Source: an uncultured Bacteroidota bacterium
GTDB taxonomy: Bacteria > Bacteroidota > Bacteroidia > Bacteroidales > P3
DNA length: 5,304 bases
NCBI GenBank assembly: GCA_900546465.1
Contig: URCX01000133.1
Coordinates: forward strand, 1 to 5,304
Reading direction: 5' to 3'
The first letter of the stretch is position 1, and the number at the start of each line of letters is the position of its first letter. Positions 1 to 5,304 of the stretch are shown here, piece by piece. Position numbers and translations under genes: made by a program. The notes beneath the pieces were generated by a model. The model was not told the DNA's origin and did not search any database. It was given only the letters and a program-made list of their open reading frames with translations.

Positions 1-190
1 TGTGCTTGACGCAAACGGAGACTTGATAGGAATAAACTTCGATAGAAATTGGGAGGGTACGATGAGCGATATTATGTATGACCCTTCGCAGTGCAGGAAT
101 ATATCGTTGGATATTCGCTACTGCCTGTTCATAATAGACAAGTTTGCAGGTGCGAAACATTTGGTTGATGAAATGACAATAGTAAAATAA
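1..190 (+). CDS. C-terminal fragment of S46-family dipeptidyl peptidase (DPP11-like)
   Basis: This is the 3' end of a gene that begins before the window; 62 complete codons run from base 2 to the TAA. The first codon (GTG) is an internal valine, not a start. The residues match the end of S46 serine dipeptidyl peptidases (DPP7/DPP11), periplasmic enzymes that release dipeptides from peptide N-termini in asaccharolytic Bacteroidota. Visible signatures are LDANGDLIGINFDRNWEG, DIMYDP, and DIRYCLFIIDKFAGA near the end. In the family the catalytic serine lies in a GNSGSP motif, which would fall just upstream of base 1, so it cannot be checked here. The arginine at bases 44-46 (FDRNW) sits where DPP11 enzymes, specific for Asp/Glu at P1, carry their selectivity arginine; DPP7 enzymes carry glycine there. 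The DPP11 subtype is therefore an inference from one residue. The gene ends 9 bases before pheT and may share its transcript. Confidence 0.88.
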   Translation, partial: VLDANGDLIGINFDRNWEGTMSDIMYDPSQCRNISLDIRYCLFIIDKFAGAKHLVDEMTIVK

Positions 191-199
191 TATCGGAAG

Positions 200-2665
200 A
201 TGAAAATATCATATAATTGGTTGAGGCAGTATGTCGATGTGAATATTTCGGCAGACAAGGTGGCGGAATTGCTGACTTTCGGAGGTTTGGAGGTTGAAAG
301 TGTAGAGAGGATAGAAACCATAAAGGGCGGATTGAAAAATTATTTTGTTGGGGAAGTATTGACGTGCGAAATGCACCCCAATTCGGATCACCTTCATCTG
401 ACAACGGTTGATGTAGGCGGGGAACGTCCTTTGAATATTGTTTGCGGAGCCCCTAATGTTGCGAAAGGACAAAAGGTTATAGTCGCAACTATCGGAGCAA
501 AGGTTTATACATCAGATGAAGAGTTCTTCGAGATAAAGAAATCCAAACTGAGGGGAGAGTTGAGTGAGGGTATGATTTGTTCGGAAAAGGAACTTGGGTT
601 AAGCGATAACAATGACGGAATAATGGTGTTGAAAGATAATCCTAAGGCAGGAACTCCCGCTGCGGCGTATTTTGACATCAAGGAAGATTTTGTGTTTGAA
701 ATAGGATTGACTGCAAACCGTTCCGATGCAACTTCGCATATAGGTGTAGGCAGAGACTTGGTGGCTTTGTTGAAAGCTCAGTTGAACGAGAACAAACATC
801 TGTTAATTCCATCTGTCGATAGCTTCAAGACAGATAATACTTCGCATAATGACGTGGAGATTTCAATAGACACGAATTTATGCAAACGTTATTCTGCTGT
901 AACTATAAGCGGAGTTAAGGTTACGGACTCTCCGAAATGGTTGGCGGACAGTCTGAGAGTTATAGGTATTCGTCCGATAAACAATATTGTAGATGCAAGC
1001 AATTTTGTTTTGATGGAGACAGGACAGCCTTTGCATGTTTTTGATTTGAACAAGGTTAAAGGTAATCGAATTGAGGTTAAGACTTTGCCTGAGGGAACTA
1101 AATTCACCACTTTGGACGGAGTGGAAAGAACGCTTAACGGAAGAGAAGCGATGGTTTGCAATGCCGAAGAGGCAATGTGCATGGGCGGAATATATGGAGG
1201 TTTGGAGTCAGGTGTCAATGTCGAAACGACTGATGTGCTTATTGAGAGTGCTTATTTCGATCCTGTTGTCATCAGAAAGGCTGCAAAGGCTCATACGCTG
1301 AAAACAGATGCTTCTTTCAGATATGAGCGTGGGGCAGATCCGAATATAACGCTTTATGCCTTGAAAAGGCTTGCCATCTTGATTAAAGAGATTGCCGGCG
1401 GGGAGATTTCTTCGGAGATAAAAGACGTTTACCCTGCCAAAATAGAGCCTGTAAGAGTGGAGTTGGAGTATGAGAAGATGGATAAATTGATTGGCAAAAG
1501 TATCGACAGGGTACTTGTAAAAGATATTTTGAAATCTTTGGATATAGAGATTGCTTCGGACAATGAGAATGGTTTGGTGGCTGTTGTGCCTACAAATAAG
1601 GTCGATGTTACTCGTCCATGCGATGTGATAGAAGAGATATTGCGCATTTATGGTTATGATAATGTAGAAATATCCGATGCGGTAAGGAGCTGCTTAACCC
1701 AAACTGCCAAACCGAACAGAGACAAAATACAAAACCTTGCTTCGGATTATCTTGCTGCAAACGGCTTTAATGAAACGATGAACAACTCACTTACGAAGTT
1801 GTCATATTACGAAAATAATAAGGATTTTCCTGCTGAAGAATCTGTTGCGGTTTTGAATGCATTGAGCAAGGATTTGGGACAAATGAGGCAAACATTGCTG
1901 TACGGATTATTGGAAACGGCAGAATACAATATCAATCGCAAGCTTTCGGATTTGAGATTGTTTGAGTTCGGGAACTGCTATAAAAAGAATTTGAAAACCT
2001 TTGACAACGATTGCATAACCAAACGCTATGATCAAAGCCGACATCTTGCCTTGTTGACAACGGGAAAGAGTGCTGAAAGTTGGCAGGCAGACAGAAAGGC
2101 AACGGATTTCTTTTTCTTGAAAAACATTTTTGAAAACCTGCTTATGCAGTTACGCATCGATAATTCAAGGTTTGCGATCGAACAAATCGAAAACGGATAT
2201 TATCAGTATGCTTTGGCATATATCAATAAAGAAAGCAAGAAAGTTGTTGCTACAATAGGAAGATTGAGAAATGCGATTTGCAAAACTTTCGATATAAAGC
2301 AGGAAGTATTTTATGCCGATGCGGATTGGGATTTGCTTTTCAAACTTATTCCCAACAAAAGCGTGAAGTATGAGGAAATATCCAAGTTTCCAGAAGTAAG
2401 AAGAGACTTGGCTTTGGTGGTAAACAAAGATATTACTTTCGCACAAATAGAAGCCGCAGCTTATCAGACCGAAAAGAAGTTATTGAAGAATATCTCCTTG
2501 TTTGATGTCTATACCGGAGACAAACTTCCTGAAAATACGAAACAATATGCGATAGCTTTCATATTGCAAGATAAGGAAAGAACACTAACAGATAAACAAA
2601 TAGAGAACGTAATGCAGAAGTTATTGAAAGCCTTTGAACAGAAACTGAATGCAAGTTTGAGATGA
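200..2665 (+). CDS. pheT: Phenylalanine--tRNA ligase beta subunit
   Basis: PheT is the larger subunit of the cytoplasmic alpha2beta2 phenylalanyl-tRNA synthetase, which attaches phenylalanine to tRNA-Phe. The beta subunit binds tRNA and edits mischarged Tyr-tRNA-Phe. The 821-residue protein is full length. It begins with the canonical MKISYNWLRQYV, which fixes the ATG at 200. Domains seen in order: an EMAP/OB-type tRNA-binding domain at about residues 40-155 (HPNSDHLHL, VCGAPNV, SEGMICSEKELGL); the B3/B4 editing domain at about 225-400 (NNIVDASNFVLMETGQPLHV, KTDASFRYERGADP); B5 at about 415-490 (VVPTNKVDVTRPCDVIEEI, then RIYGYDNV); a catalytic-like core at about 490-700 (GQMRQTLLYGLLE, LRLFEFGNCY); and a C-terminal FDX-ACB anticodon-binding domain at about 727-821 (SKFPEVRRDLALV, LFDVYTG). 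No frameshift or missing block is visible. pheS is not adjacent. The start lacks a properly spaced Shine-Dalgarno motif. The stop overlaps the next gene by 4 bases. Confidence 0.98.
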   Translation: MKISYNWLRQYVDVNISADKVAELLTFGGLEVESVERIETIKGGLKNYFVGEVLTCEMHPNSDHLHLTTVDVGGERPLNIVCGAPNVAKGQKVIVATIGAKVYTSDEEFFEIKKSKLRGELSEGMICSEKELGLSDNNDGIMVLKDNPKAGTPAAAYFDIKEDFVFEIGLTANRSDATSHIGVGRDLVALLKAQLNENKHLLIPSVDSFKTDNTSHNDVEISIDTNLCKRYSAVTISGVKVTDSPKWLADSLRVIGIRPINNIVDASNFVLMETGQPLHVFDLNKVKGNRIEVKTLPEGTKFTTLDGVERTLNGREAMVCNAEEAMCMGGIYGGLESGVNVETTDVLIESAYFDPVVIRKAAKAHTLKTDASFRYERGADPNITLYALKRLAILIKEIAGGEISSEIKDVYPAKIEPVRVELEYEKMDKLIGKSIDRVLVKDILKSLDIEIASDNENGLVAVVPTNKVDVTRPCDVIEEILRIYGYDNVEISDAVRSCLTQTAKPNRDKIQNLASDYLAANGFNETMNNSLTKLSYYENNKDFPAEESVAVLNALSKDLGQMRQTLLYGLLETAEYNINRKLSDLRLFEFGNCYKKNLKTFDNDCITKRYDQSRHLALLTTGKSAESWQADRKATDFFFLKNIFENLLMQLRIDNSRFAIEQIENGYYQYALAYINKESKKVVATIGRLRNAICKTFDIKQEVFYADADWDLLFKLIPNKSVKYEEISKFPEVRRDLALVVNKDITFAQIEAAAYQTEKKLLKNISLFDVYTGDKLPENTKQYAIAFILQDKERTLTDKQIENVMQKLLKAFEQKLNASLR

Positions 2666-3078
2666 AGTCCCTTGTAAATTACGATATAAAGGTACTTATC
2701 GCCTTACTTGAAGCCTTGAATGGGAGCAAAAAGTTCTTCAAATATTTGCTCCATAACGGTTATCCCGAACTTGCGGCATGGAGTAATGCTGTCTTGGGAG
2801 ACGAAGAAGCTTTGCATTGGCTCTTCGATAACGGCTTCGGAGAGTTCGGAGTATTAAGCAATGCCATAGACGGAGAGAAGAAAGCCGTGCAGTGGGTTCT
2901 TTTATCGAAAGATGAATTCATGATAAACTTCTCAGCCGCATGCAGAAAAGAAGCCGACGGAATGAGATGGTTGGAGGAAAAAGAGCTTGAAATATTCATC
3001 AGAATGGTTTACAGAATACGAAGCATTCTTGAATTACAAATAAAAGATCAATTATTTTGGTACAGATGGAAACATTGA
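2662..3078 (+). CDS. Hypothetical 25-residue tandem-repeat protein, coupled to pheT
   Basis: I do not recognise a named family. The 138-residue product starts at an ATG that overlaps the pheT stop (ATGA), which points to translational coupling and co-transcription. It has no signal peptide or membrane segment and is probably cytoplasmic. Residues 28-52, 53-77 and 78-102 form a gapless tandem repeat of exactly 25 residues. Weaker flanking copies lie at about 3-27 and from 103 onward. Each strong copy starts with an aromatic residue (Y28, W53, W78; W103 opens the next), has serine at repeat position 14 (S41, S66, S91) and alanine at position 16 (A43, A68, A93). The first two copies also share NG at positions 5-6, E at 9 and SNA at 14-16. 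The spacing suggests a helical-hairpin solenoid of the ankyrin or Sel1/HEAT kind, without matching those consensus sequences. The tail is rich in aromatic and charged residues (DQLFWYRWKH) and overlaps the next gene by 13 bases. A structural or protein-binding role is only inferred from the repeats. Confidence 0.82.
   Translation: MKSLVNYDIKVLIALLEALNGSKKFFKYLLHNGYPELAAWSNAVLGDEEALHWLFDNGFGEFGVLSNAIDGEKKAVQWVLLSKDEFMINFSAACRKEADGMRWLEEKELEIFIRMVYRIRSILELQIKDQLFWYRWKH
2743..2967 (+). repeat. Three 75-base coding repeats (25-residue period)
   Basis: Within the hypothetical gene after pheT, three consecutive 75-base units (2743-2817, 2818-2892, 2893-2967) encode aligned 25-residue repeats without gaps. 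Conservation is at protein level (aromatic at 1, Ser at 14, Ala at 16, an acidic residue at 20). The DNA copies have diverged, so this is an old structural repeat and not a recent DNA duplication. Confidence 0.7.
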
Positions 3079-4160
3079 AAAGACGCATAAACAACCGAAA
3101 TTGCATAATAAACAACACACTTTTGTTTGTGTCAGCCTACCTTATTGCATTCTTCATATTGCAAGCCGGCATTGCCATAACAGCTTTTGCCTACGGCGTT
3201 CCCATGATTATCTATACATCGACAATAGATTTTGATGCAGTGAATACAGCAGTTTCGGCAGATATTTGGGCATCGGAGGACAATGTTATCGTTATTTTCG
3301 GCAGTTCCATTGTCGCCCTTGTGCTTTTATTGACTGTATCCTTGCTCTTATTGACACAATGGAGAACGGATAAAACGCAGATACAACGCTTTTTATTCTG
3401 GATATTCATATGCAGTTTTGCAAGAATAGGCGGGAACTTTATAACAGGTCATCTGTTTCATCTTTGGAATATCAACCTTGTAACAGACTTTATGGGAATC
3501 ACATATCCTCACAAATTCGGACTCCTATTGTTCCTTATCCTTGTACTCTTATCCCTTATTGTATGCTTTTGGTGGTCGTCTTTTCTGGTAAAATACCTCA
3601 TAAACCCCTTTACAGGAAGAATAAAAGAAGACTTGAAAACAAACATACTGATACCCGCAATATGCGGAAGCATCATTGTAAATTTGTTCTTCATACCCAA
3701 CAGACCCCGTTTCGTATGGACGGAAGTCATAAATACAGCCATCATATTAGCAGGATTATTGCTGATATTAAAGCCTTCCCTCATCAAAAGATACAGTTTT
3801 GTGGAAACGCAAAACGAGGATAAAGCCCCACTTAACGAAGAAAAGCTTAACAAATCCCTGCTTTTTATCCTTCCGACATGCCTTATTGCAATAAAACTAT
3901 TCTTCGACCAAGGCATGCACTTTCTGCCTTCCCCTTACAGACATTACTTCTTTGAGAACGTGGTTTTCATCATCAGCGGCCTTATAATCATCCTTTTCCT
4001 CCTTTACCTATACCTTTCCTACAAATCAAAACAAAAGAAACAAAAAACCAAAATAGCGGAAAGCCTAATGCGTGATACCGATGAAGACGAAAGCATCTCT
4101 AACGAAGAATGGGGCGTAACGCAACATGACATGAGCAAATACAAAGATTGGGAAGACTGA
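3066..4160 (+). CDS. Multi-pass integral membrane protein of unknown function
   Basis: I do not recognise the family. The 364-residue product is strongly hydrophobic. I see about eight likely membrane segments, near residues 17-48, 73-97, 107-128, 151-178, 193-210, 218-236, 264-283 and 298-318. Basic loops (KRR at 5-7, R100/K103, R185/K187, KPSLIKR) lie between several of them. The tail from about 319 is first lysine-rich, then acidic (DTDEDESISNEEWG) and ends KYKDWED, so it is probably a soluble cytoplasmic tail. Polar residues stand out around segment 3 (FARIGGNFITGHLFHLW, with R120, N124, H129 and H132) and after segment 7 (H285, R292, H293). This is not an HExxH protease site, and no transporter signature is evident. 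ATG 3066 is chosen; an in-frame TTG at 3057 would add three residues. The start overlaps the repeat-protein gene by 13 bases, so the two are probably translated from one message downstream of pheT. The coding strand is C-rich compared with G-rich pheT, largely reflecting its hydrophobic composition. Confidence 0.82.
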   Translation: METLKRRINNRNCIINNTLLFVSAYLIAFFILQAGIAITAFAYGVPMIIYTSTIDFDAVNTAVSADIWASEDNVIVIFGSSIVALVLLLTVSLLLLTQWRTDKTQIQRFLFWIFICSFARIGGNFITGHLFHLWNINLVTDFMGITYPHKFGLLLFLILVLLSLIVCFWWSSFLVKYLINPFTGRIKEDLKTNILIPAICGSIIVNLFFIPNRPRFVWTEVINTAIILAGLLLILKPSLIKRYSFVETQNEDKAPLNEEKLNKSLLFILPTCLIAIKLFFDQGMHFLPSPYRHYFFENVVFIISGLIIILFLLYLYLSYKSKQKKQKTKIAESLMRDTDEDESISNEEWGVTQHDMSKYKDWED

Positions 4161-4355
4161 AACACCCAAGGAACTACCCAAAAAAGGATTTTAGCAGCTA
4201 TTCAGGCAAAGCCAGAAATTACTCAAAAGGAATTAGCTCAATCTATCGGCATTACTCTTGATGGCATTAAATATCATATTAAGAATATGACCAAATTGGG
4301 CATCATCAAGCACGAAGGTTCTACAAAGTCAGGTAAGTGGATAATACTCAAATAG
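4161..4355 (+). pseudogene. Decapitated winged-HTH C-terminal fragment (AlbA_2/RecG-like regulator remnant)
   Basis: Sixty-four sense codons followed by TAG encode a clear winged helix-turn-helix: GTTQKRILAAIQAKPEITQK, then ELAQSIGITLDGIKYHIKNM, then TKLGIIKHEGSTKSGKWIIL. The pattern of a TTQK linker, a 'P.ITQKELA..IG' helix, a recognition helix 'DGIKYHIK.M' and a wing 'LGIIKHEGSTKSGKW' is typical of the C-terminal end of the large ATP-binding proteins annotated as AlbA_2/Schlafen-type or RecG-like transcriptional regulators. No ATG, GTG or TTG precedes the HTH in this frame. The first in-frame ATG is at 4287, inside the recognition-helix region, and upstream the frame is closed by the TGA of the membrane protein. 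The N-terminal AlbA_2 and ATPase parts are absent, so this is most simply the leftover end of a deleted gene. Reading through the TGA would fuse it to the membrane protein, but TGA also ends pheT and the repeat gene, so recoding is unlikely. Confidence 0.75.
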
Positions 4356-4489
4356 AATAAGAGAATAGAGTGGCGAGGTGCAAAACAGTGTATTTTAGAG
4401 TAGCTATTAGTGTAGTTTTCTATATTGTTAGAGGTGGGAAAGATACAGCGAACTATATAGTAGAGTAGAAATTTAATCTGAATAAAAAT
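4356..4489. other. AT-rich spacer upstream of the acetyltransferase gene
   Basis: This 134-base stretch has stops in all forward frames. It should contain the promoter of the acetyltransferase gene if that gene has its own. I could not place a Bacteroidota-type promoter (TTTG near -33 with TAnnTTTG near -7) at acceptable spacing; the nearest -7-like string is TATATTG at 4421-4427. An 8-base string, tagagtag, occurs twice (4396-4403 and 4461-4468), which may be chance in such biased sequence. No hairpin terminator was found after the wHTH remnant. Confidence 0.4.
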
Positions 4490-5044
4490 ATGGAATTACA
4501 AACAGAACGTTTAATTTTGAGACCATGGATAGAGAACGATGCCGAAGCGCTTTACAAATATGCGCAAAACCCTAATATTGGCCCAATAGCTGGTTGGCCC
4601 CCACATACGAGCATTGAGAATAGTCGTGAGATTATTAAAAGCGTTTTTTCAACTCCTGAAACTTATGCTGTTGTATTGAAAGCGACAGGAGAAGCAGTTG
4701 GTAGCGTTGGGTTAATGACGGCAAGAAGTGAAATTCACTCTGCAAAAATGGCAGATACCGAGTGCGAAATAGGCTTCTGGCTCGGAGAGTCATTTTGGGG
4801 ACAGGGTTTGATACCCGAAGCTGTAAATGAGCTACTTCGATATGCTTTTGATGACCTAAAGCAGACTGCCGTTTGGTGTGGTTATTTTGACGGAAATAAA
4901 AAATCAAGGCGTGTACAAGAGAAATGCGGATTTACTTACAGCCACACAGAGCACGACAAAGCAGTTCCATTATTGAATGAATTTCGCACAGAACATTTCA
5001 CGAAACTCACATTAGACAATTGGAGAAAAATAAGAAATAGATAA
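4490..5044 (+). CDS. GNAT-family N-acetyltransferase (RimJ/RimL type)
   Basis: The 184-residue protein has the layout of an Acetyltransf_3 (RimJ/RimL-like) GNAT enzyme, which transfers an acetyl group from acetyl-CoA to an amine. The actual acceptor (a protein N-terminus, a small molecule or a drug) cannot be read from the sequence. Visible landmarks are the N-terminal strand TERLILRPW (residues 5-13), a GSVGLM strand at 71-76, EIGFWLGESFWGQGLIPEAV at 93-112 as the acetyl-CoA pyrophosphate-binding motif A, and NKKSRRVQEKCGF at 136-148 as the conserved C-terminal motif with Asn, Ser, Val, Glu and Gly-Phe. The length is normal and no disruption is seen, so the gene appears functional. ATG 4490 gives the expected N-terminus; it follows an A-rich leader without a Shine-Dalgarno motif. 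It stands alone between a gene remnant and a gene-poor tail, consistent with accessory cargo. Confidence 0.93.
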   Translation: MELQTERLILRPWIENDAEALYKYAQNPNIGPIAGWPPHTSIENSREIIKSVFSTPETYAVVLKATGEAVGSVGLMTARSEIHSAKMADTECEIGFWLGESFWGQGLIPEAVNELLRYAFDDLKQTAVWCGYFDGNKKSRRVQEKCGFTYSHTEHDKAVPLLNEFRTEHFTKLTLDNWRKIRNR

Positions 5045-5142
5045 ACACTCTTGATAATGCTTTTATAGACTTAAACAAGCTTATGACCACATACCAAGAA
5101 GAACTCACAGCTCGAATAGAACTTGAAAAAGCAGAGCAATAA
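5041..5142 (+). pseudogene. Possible tail of a lost gene (short open stretch)
   Basis: Thirty-three codons are open from just inside the end of the acetyltransferase gene to a TAA at 5140-5142. They read INTLDNAFIDLNKL followed by MTTYQEELTARIELEKAEQ. The composition (regular charged heptad-like spacing, few rare residues) looks like a helical C-terminus. The only in-frame ATG is at 5083, giving a 19-residue peptide. I recognise no family. It may be a gene remnant, a tiny unannotated gene or chance. Confidence 0.22.
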
Positions 5143-5304
5143 AGACAATATAACTGATTGTTTGCAGCCAATTTCAGAAATCATATTTGTACCATGCGAT
5201 TGCAATTCACTGTAAATCAATATAGATTTATTTTCGAGGAAGTGAAGTAAACTCGCAAGAGAACATCCTGAAAATAAACCATGCGTGCGACTCAATAAAT
5301 CGCA
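5143..5304. other. Terminal stretch with no supported gene
   Basis: I see no credible gene here on either strand. Short forward stretches read protein-like in different frames (for example EIIFVPCDCNSL before a TAA at 5213, and KLAREHPENKPCVRLNKS running off the window end). The pattern could be a frameshifted remnant, but it is too short to claim. A long reverse-strand open frame (5071-5295) is cysteine- and serine-rich, matches nothing I know, and is probably spurious. No terminator, tRNA or insertion-sequence end was found. Confidence 0.35.

Noticed and set aside
2165..2446. 93-codon minus-strand open frame inside pheT
   Set aside because: It is antisense to the clearly coding catalytic and FDX-ACB region of pheT and has no independent support.
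3057..3065. TTG start three codons upstream of the membrane protein ATG
   Set aside because: ATG 3066 is a stronger start and yields METLKRRINN, a normal basic N-terminus. Nothing favours the TTG.
3484..3500. Zinc metalloprotease (M50-like) identity for the membrane protein
   Set aside because: The GHLFH string just upstream lacks the HExxH glutamate, and no NxxPxxxxDG-type motif is present.
3410..3916. Two overlapping open frames of about 135 codons (one on each strand) inside the membrane protein gene
   Set aside because: Both lie wholly within the well-supported membrane protein frame, have unnatural composition (many His, Arg, Pro and Ser) and show no family features.
4158..4160. UGA recoding (read-through or a variant genetic code)
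   Set aside because: TGA also terminates pheT at its normal C-terminus and the repeat protein gene, so it acts as an ordinary stop here. Only low-level read-through remains possible.
3066..4160. Change in G/C strand bias from G-rich pheT to C-rich membrane gene, possibly marking transfer
   Set aside because: Sampled 60-base lines differ strongly (line 241: 22 G, 7 C; line 3961: 5 G, 19 C). However, the Leu/Ile/Phe/Ser/Pro-rich composition of a membrane protein can explain most of this, so it is not safe evidence of transfer.
5071..5295. 74-residue open frame on the minus strand
   Set aside because: It has no recognisable motif, is rich in Cys, Ser and Phe, and reads the complement of the more protein-like forward stretch at 5041-5142.
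5195..5304. 7-base inverted pair tgcgatt (5195-5201) and aatcgca (5298-5304) as mobile-element ends
   Set aside because: It is too short, encloses no gene and is expected by chance at this size.

Overview
The window looks like a Bacteroidota chromosome, most likely Bacteroidales. The reasons are an S46-family dipeptidyl peptidase C-terminus, an approximately 820-residue PheT of the kind found in that group, AT-leaning sequence, and start codons that mostly lack a Shine-Dalgarno motif. The assignment is inferred from protein content; no rRNA or other taxonomic marker is present. All supported genes lie on the + strand.

Region 1 (1-4160) is a compact co-directional gene string. It opens with the last 62 codons of an S46 peptidase (DPP11-like). 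Nine bases later comes a complete pheT (phenylalanyl-tRNA synthetase beta subunit). A 138-residue protein of unknown function overlaps the pheT stop by 4 bases (ATGA). It consists largely of 25-residue tandem repeats. It overlaps by 13 bases the start of a 364-residue multi-pass membrane protein, also of unknown function. The overlaps suggest that pheT, the repeat protein and the membrane protein are co-transcribed and translationally coupled. pheS is not adjacent.

Region 2 (4161-5304) looks like accessory, partly decayed sequence. It starts exactly at the stop codon of the membrane protein. There an in-frame, startless 64-codon stretch encodes a winged helix-turn-helix, resembling the C-terminal end of the AlbA_2/RecG-like ATP-binding regulator proteins. 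A 134-base gap follows, then an intact GNAT acetyltransferase of the RimJ/RimL type. The last 260 bases hold only short open stretches, one of which could be the tail of a lost gene. No tRNA, rRNA, CRISPR array, insertion sequence or convincing terminator was seen.

The parts most worth a second look are the pheT-coupled repeat protein with its membrane partner, and the decapitated wHTH fragment fused in frame behind a stop codon. Nothing here amounts to a demonstrated new system.
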